The notes beneath the pieces were generated by a model, which saw only the letters and a program-made list of their open reading frames with translations, did no database searches and was not told the origin of the DNA. DNA of 64,000 nucleotides from Ischnura elegans (taxonomy: Eukaryota > Arthropoda > Insecta > Odonata > Coenagrionidae): assembly GCF_921293095.1 (NCBI RefSeq), contig NC_060258.1, forward strand, positions 6,958,607 through 7,022,606, written 5' to 3'. Positions 59,747 to 64,000 of this stretch are shown here, in pieces; positions within the stretch are counted from its first letter, which is position 1, and each line of letters opens with the position of its first letter. The position numbers and the translations under genes were made by a program.

Positions 59747-60976
59747 GTAAGTGGCACATTACATTTTCTCGATTTTGTTGAAATGGAGATTACTTCTTTT
59801 CGGGTTATGCAGGATAATTCCGAATTCCTCTGACGTATATGTTATTTATTGCTATCTCAGGTTGCTGTGGGAGATGGCCTGCCCAATACCATGTGTCCAC
59901 TATGTTTGAAAAAACTCTCGGAATTCAGTGTTTTCAAGAAGATTTGCTTGGAATCAAACACAGTTCTGAGAACATTTTCGCCTAGAAATTACGGCAGGGT
60001 GAGTACTTAACGTTTTTTCTCATTTGCAGACTTCAGCGATTTTAGGTTACAATATATGGTTTTTGTCGACTTCAGTAAGAAATGCACAAAGAAAATTATT
60101 TGCGGACTGAATATTAATATCGCAAATTGGTAAGGATTAACTCAATATGGTAATAGATAAATCGCTTGGTGACACAATTGGAGTTCACAATACAACACAA
60201 GTATTATAGTTTAACTGCATTAGGACATGAAATCCAGTATGAACTATGAAGGCACTCATATTAACAATCAGAAGTTAAGTAAGCATATGTCTATCTACAG
60301 TAACAGGGCATGAATGGCTTCGTATATGGTCTATGGACAAGTGTAAGTGCAACGAGTTCATTTTCCAGCTAGGGGTTTTCCCTATCTATTAATCCGTGGC
60401 AAGGCACTATTTATGATCCAGTATGTGTTTCAGTGGCGACAACTAAAGAAATTTTGTTTTGTGGTAAACTTCAGTGTGCTCTAAACAATGATACCCTGTG
60501 AAGTGGGGCGTTAACATTCATCATCGATAAACTGAAAAGGGCAATCTACCCTGTATGCTATACCACAATCCTTCAGTATTTGATTGACAATACTTCAATA
60601 TGTGAACTGATTATACCAAGTGTCTTCCTGCCTAGTTTGGTTTCAGCAGCTATTTAGCTTTTGAGTAATGGATTAAGAGACGCATCTCAATTTTTACGCA
60701 ATAGCTTAGATATCCCACTAAAAATCCTATTTCATCATTATTAGGAGTATGCTTCAATTGTTGACTTCGAAGGAGGTGAATTCCTTATTACTGTTACCCT
60801 CTCCACAGAGTATCCAAGGAAAAGAGGCAGCTGATGAGAAGTTGGGGACTTCTGCTGAGACTAATGGCTGCATTAGAGATGTTATTGAAGGCACCTCACA
60901 TCTCACTTTCTCACCCCAAAGGACTGAAATATACATTCCTGTGCTAGACTCCCAACAACCTGAGGCTAATATCTTG
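59585..60976 (+). CDS. Gene C: ZAD-family protein, first three coding exons (3' part outside window)
   Basis: Exons 59585-59746, 59861-59998 and 60809-60976, all phase 0 with GT-AG borders, 156 codons. The ZAD spans exons 1-2: CRLC (residues 19-22), then VYYNIFTSN and an amphipathic segment, and CPLC with FSVFKKICLES in exon 2. ZADs bind one zinc through four Cys and mediate dimerisation in insect C2H2 factors. Exon 3 is the 56-aa acidic repeat with RTEIYIPVLDS. No stop or splice defect. By analogy with A, further linker exons and a finger array should follow after 64,000. Confidence 0.85.
59861..59998 (+). CDS. Gene C ZAD exon 2
   Basis: 46 codons, VAVGDGLPNTMCPLCLKKL..., second Cys pair, ends NYGR before GTGAGT. 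Confidence 0.87.
59999..60808. other. Gene C intron 2
   Basis: Nothing recognised. Confidence 0.45.
60809..60976 (+). CDS. Gene C 56-aa repeat exon
   Basis: 168 bases, starts SIQGKEAADEKLGTS, ends EANIL before GTAAGT. The fifth visible member of this exon family in the window. Confidence 0.82.
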
Positions 60977-62573
60977 GTAAGTTTTATTCTCATCCACAGT
61001 GAAACCTGAATTTAAATACCCTAAGTTGTTGGCATTTTCTTGGTAGTATGACAAAAGTGCCTTTATATAGTGTATGCCTCTATGAGTGCCTATTTATTAA
61101 GTTGCCTATTGTAAATGTATGCATTTTTACGGGAAGTCATCCTTGGCTGTCTGACCAGGGAGACCAGATGCATGGAGGTGAAAAAGGAGAACTGCACCCT
61201 ATTAAAAAAGAGATAAGAGGAAAAGTAGGGCACTCAAAAAATAACGTCAATTTCATAGTTTATAACAATAAAATTAATTTGCAGTATGATTTTATGTATA
61301 TTTCTGTGGATCTAATTTACTTAATGTATGTATTTGTATCAGGTAGTTAGCTATTAACATATTCAATGGCGATTTAATTTTCATGAAAGTTGTCAGAATT
61401 GGTCAATGAAATAAGAAAGAAAAAGGGGGAGTTTTCCACAACATATCTTCGGCTCAAACCCTGCTATTTAAAAATGGTGCACGTGGTTTGAAAGAGCATT
61501 CCTTGCTGGAGGTCATACACATGATTGAAAAACTTGGGAGAGGATATTAGTTACTTACGGAGGTGGAGAATGGTCTCCTGGCCTGAATGACAGAGCACTT
61601 GTATTGACTAGCTACATATATTAACTTGGATGGGACTACATCAATTGACATGTTCCACACAGAATGTGTTAAAAATGAGATAAGAAGAAAGTAGACAACT
61701 TGAAAAATAATGGCAATTTCACAAATTAGAACAGTATGAATTAATTAGATGCATGATTTTGTAATATTTTGTGGTCAAATGTTTCTTGAGCTATGTTTGC
61801 ATTTTGTACAGCTAGCTAGGTAGCCTGTAACAGATTAACTATGCACAAAATGATGATTTTCAATAAGAAGGAAAATGTCTCATTCATAAAAAATCCACCC
61901 CGACACCAGACGAATATCCCAACTGTACCCAATGGCGGATGTTTTATGAATAAAAATGCCTGTTGGCTCGGCCAGACATCTAGTGAGAAAGGATTTAAAG
62001 GAAAGGATGAATGGAGGATAAGCAGGACACTTGAAACATAACTGCAAATTCATAATTTAGAGCAAAAGAAGTTAATTAGCACTGTGGTTTGTTTTTGTTT
62101 GTGGATCGAACTTTTCAAGTAATTTTGGCATTTCTTGACAGTGCTAAGTTTTTAACTTTAACCGAGGCCATGTTCCAATCCACCGTAAATGCACTTGCGC
62201 TCTACTCAGCAGTTTTTGATGGTCACATTTGGGAAGTGATGTTGTCACCTATTGAGATTCCAGTCCACTACGGTCCTGCTCTGACGAGTGCATAATCGAA
62301 GAGCACGAGAGAGGGCAAGGATTCACCCTTACTTGCTCTTCAACATGTTGGCTATGGCCGCTAGAGGTAGAAATTTCTGTTCATTATGTGAATTCATAGC
62401 ATAGCTGAATTTCAAGAATATTCTCTTTTTCTTTAATCAATCTTCCTGTTTGACCTAAACATAGGAAGTAGCCAGAACCCTCATGAAGCTTTAATAAGTA
62501 AGGGAAGTATAATTAAGAACCAAATTCAACCTGTTCATTTAGTACTTGTGTAGGCTTTTGCGGTGTGGCAAAG
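60977..62573. other. Gene C intron 3, nothing recognised
   Basis: Includes a GGGAAGTC block like those after gene A's repeat exons. No further exon could be supported. Confidence 0.45.
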
Positions 62574-62715
62574 ATTCAGGGTGTAGGTTTTCGGGGTTAG
62601 CACCACGTAGATTGGTCTCTGCAGACAACAGTTTCGCCGGCATTGCAGCAGGCGAAACTGTTGTCTGCAAAGACCAATCTACGCAGTGCTAACCCCGAAA
62701 ACCTCCACCCTGAAT
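62574..62715. repeat. Long hairpin, 65-base arms, 12-base loop
   Basis: Arms 62,574-62,638 and 62,651-62,715 differ at about four positions. The innermost part is GGCGAAACTGTTGTC. It resembles fold-back ends of Penelope-type repeats but is not assigned. Confidence 0.85.
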
Positions 62716-64000
62716 ATTCATTTAGTAATTTAATCTACAAAAGATAGATAGATAAAGCATAAAAATAATAATTTAAACATAAGGAAACACGTTTCCTTTA
62801 TGTTGAGTGAGTGTGTGTGTCTCTCAACTAAAGAAACTGTTGCAACGTCCCTTAAACTATCACAAAATTACCTTTGCATTGTGTGAGTGCATGTGACTCT
62901 ACCGAAGAAACCCTAGCAAAGCACCTTCATCCATCGCAAATGCTTCCTCTTAGCTGAGTGCTTATAATGGATTTGCGGTTTAGAGGCTTGGTGTTGGTCA
63001 CCACTATTCATTCTTCCGTTCCAGCAAACCAAGGTAGTATTTGTTTAATCCTGCCTCTTAATCCTTACGTTACGGCCATGGGAGACTATTTTCATGTTTC
63101 CGGTTTGAAGCTGTAGAGCTGGGTTTACTTTTTCTGTGGCACAATCTGACGAGTGTACGAAAGGTGCAGTCAAAATTGTGTCCTGTAATGGATGGAAATA
63201 CTATAAAACATGCGAGAGTGAATCGATGTGAGATGGCAAATTAACCCCTGTTCTAATTCCATTCATGCGTTTGTGCAAATCCTAGCCATTTTACAAATAA
63301 ATGCCTTTCTAATATGACTAATTCGTGCCCCCTTTTCTGTCATTTTGCCATGTCAACTACTTCGATGCCAATAGATGTAAAACAGCCCACAAACAAATCA
63401 GTCAATAATCCAGAATGTGGAAATTTTACTGCTGGAATGGAATATGCCTCTTTCCTGTCACTAAATTTCCATATTATGACGTTTTTTGTAACATATCTGT
63501 AGTGTTTGGTGAGGGATACCTGTAGTAGAATCGAATATTTTATGAAAAGAATTTTTTTTCCATGGAATGTCTTGATTTGATCATATGAAGGAAAAAAATT
63601 ACTAGAGTTATGTTTAGAATTTGTTTAGTAACTGACTTATGAGACAATGTCATCATAGACTTCTTGAAATTCTGTCTACCTAAAATTGATTCACTGATGA
63701 TTTTACTTGACCCCATTGCAAATGAAGAGAAAACACTTATTTCTCTGCACCTATTTTTTTGCTGTGATCATTTTTTCAAACAAATTATAATGCACTTCAA
63801 ATAACATTATAAATTCAGCTTCTATGGGATGGAATAGTGTCTCCTTTATGTTATCCCTTTGACTATTATGCTGTCTTCACTCTCCATTGGTAGCATCCAA
63901 GCTGCATTCTCATCACTTGAGCAGGAATTAAAGTTCAAGGCAGACGACGTCACTGTCTAGATTCCAAGGTGCATCTCGTGTCTCCATGATAACATTGTAA
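62716..64000. other. Gene C intron, nothing recognised
   Basis: AT-rich to the window end. No exon supported. Confidence 0.4.

Overview
This window is eukaryotic and almost certainly insect. It has short exons in long AT-rich introns with GT-AG borders, ZAD (C4 zinc-finger associated) exons typical of arthropod C2H2 transcription factors, a DUF4806 gene, and dense Copia, piggyBac, hAT, Penelope, pogo and non-LTR debris. The species cannot be fixed from sequence alone. The style of the zinc-finger and ZAD exons makes me think of a hemimetabolous or odonate insect, but that is a guess.

Layout. (1) 1-30,450, + strand: gene A, a ZAD-C2H2 zinc-finger gene whose ZAD exons must lie before position 1. 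Nine visible linker exons are followed by a terminal exon with 12 fingers, and they join into one open frame of 770 codons. Three linker exons are copies of one 168-base unit, and two more are diverged copies of each other. The introns hold a defective Copia element (4,288-7,309), a decayed Cys-rich pseudogene (2,054-3,000), LINE, pogo and Penelope fragments, an intact piggyBac (21,680-24,319) and a 3.3-kb hAT-type element with ~640-base inverted ends (24,918-28,255). (2) 30,450-37,540: CpG-richer DNA with no convincing gene, including a 1.6-kb element bounded by TTAA. (3) 37,540-42,240: a satellite of ~88-base monomers in a 176-base two-monomer higher-order repeat, interrupted by a Penelope remnant and a decayed piggyBac. 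(4) 42,230-44,706, - strand: a complete seven-exon DUF4806 gene (370 aa). (5) 45,036-48,007: a ~3-kb element flanked by TAA, rich in palindromes. (6) 48,060-58,548, - strand: gene B, an inverted paralogue of gene A. It carries a 1,038-base transposon in its first coding exon, a stop codon in exon 4 and a lost splice donor, and I found no finger exon for it, so it is called a pseudogene. (7) 59,585-64,000, + strand: gene C, a third ZAD gene divergent from B. Its first three coding exons are intact and it continues past the window.

How it fits together. A, B and C form a local ZAD-zinc-finger cluster. A and B are an inverted duplication centred near the satellite. Because B keeps the unoccupied sites of two transposons found in A, the paralogues date those insertions and define their target-site duplications exactly. 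The most novel-looking features are the duplicated acidic linker exons with an invariant (T/R)E(I/V)YIPV core, the inverted duplication with one dead arm, and Penelope-type inverted repeats carrying degenerate hammerhead-like motifs.
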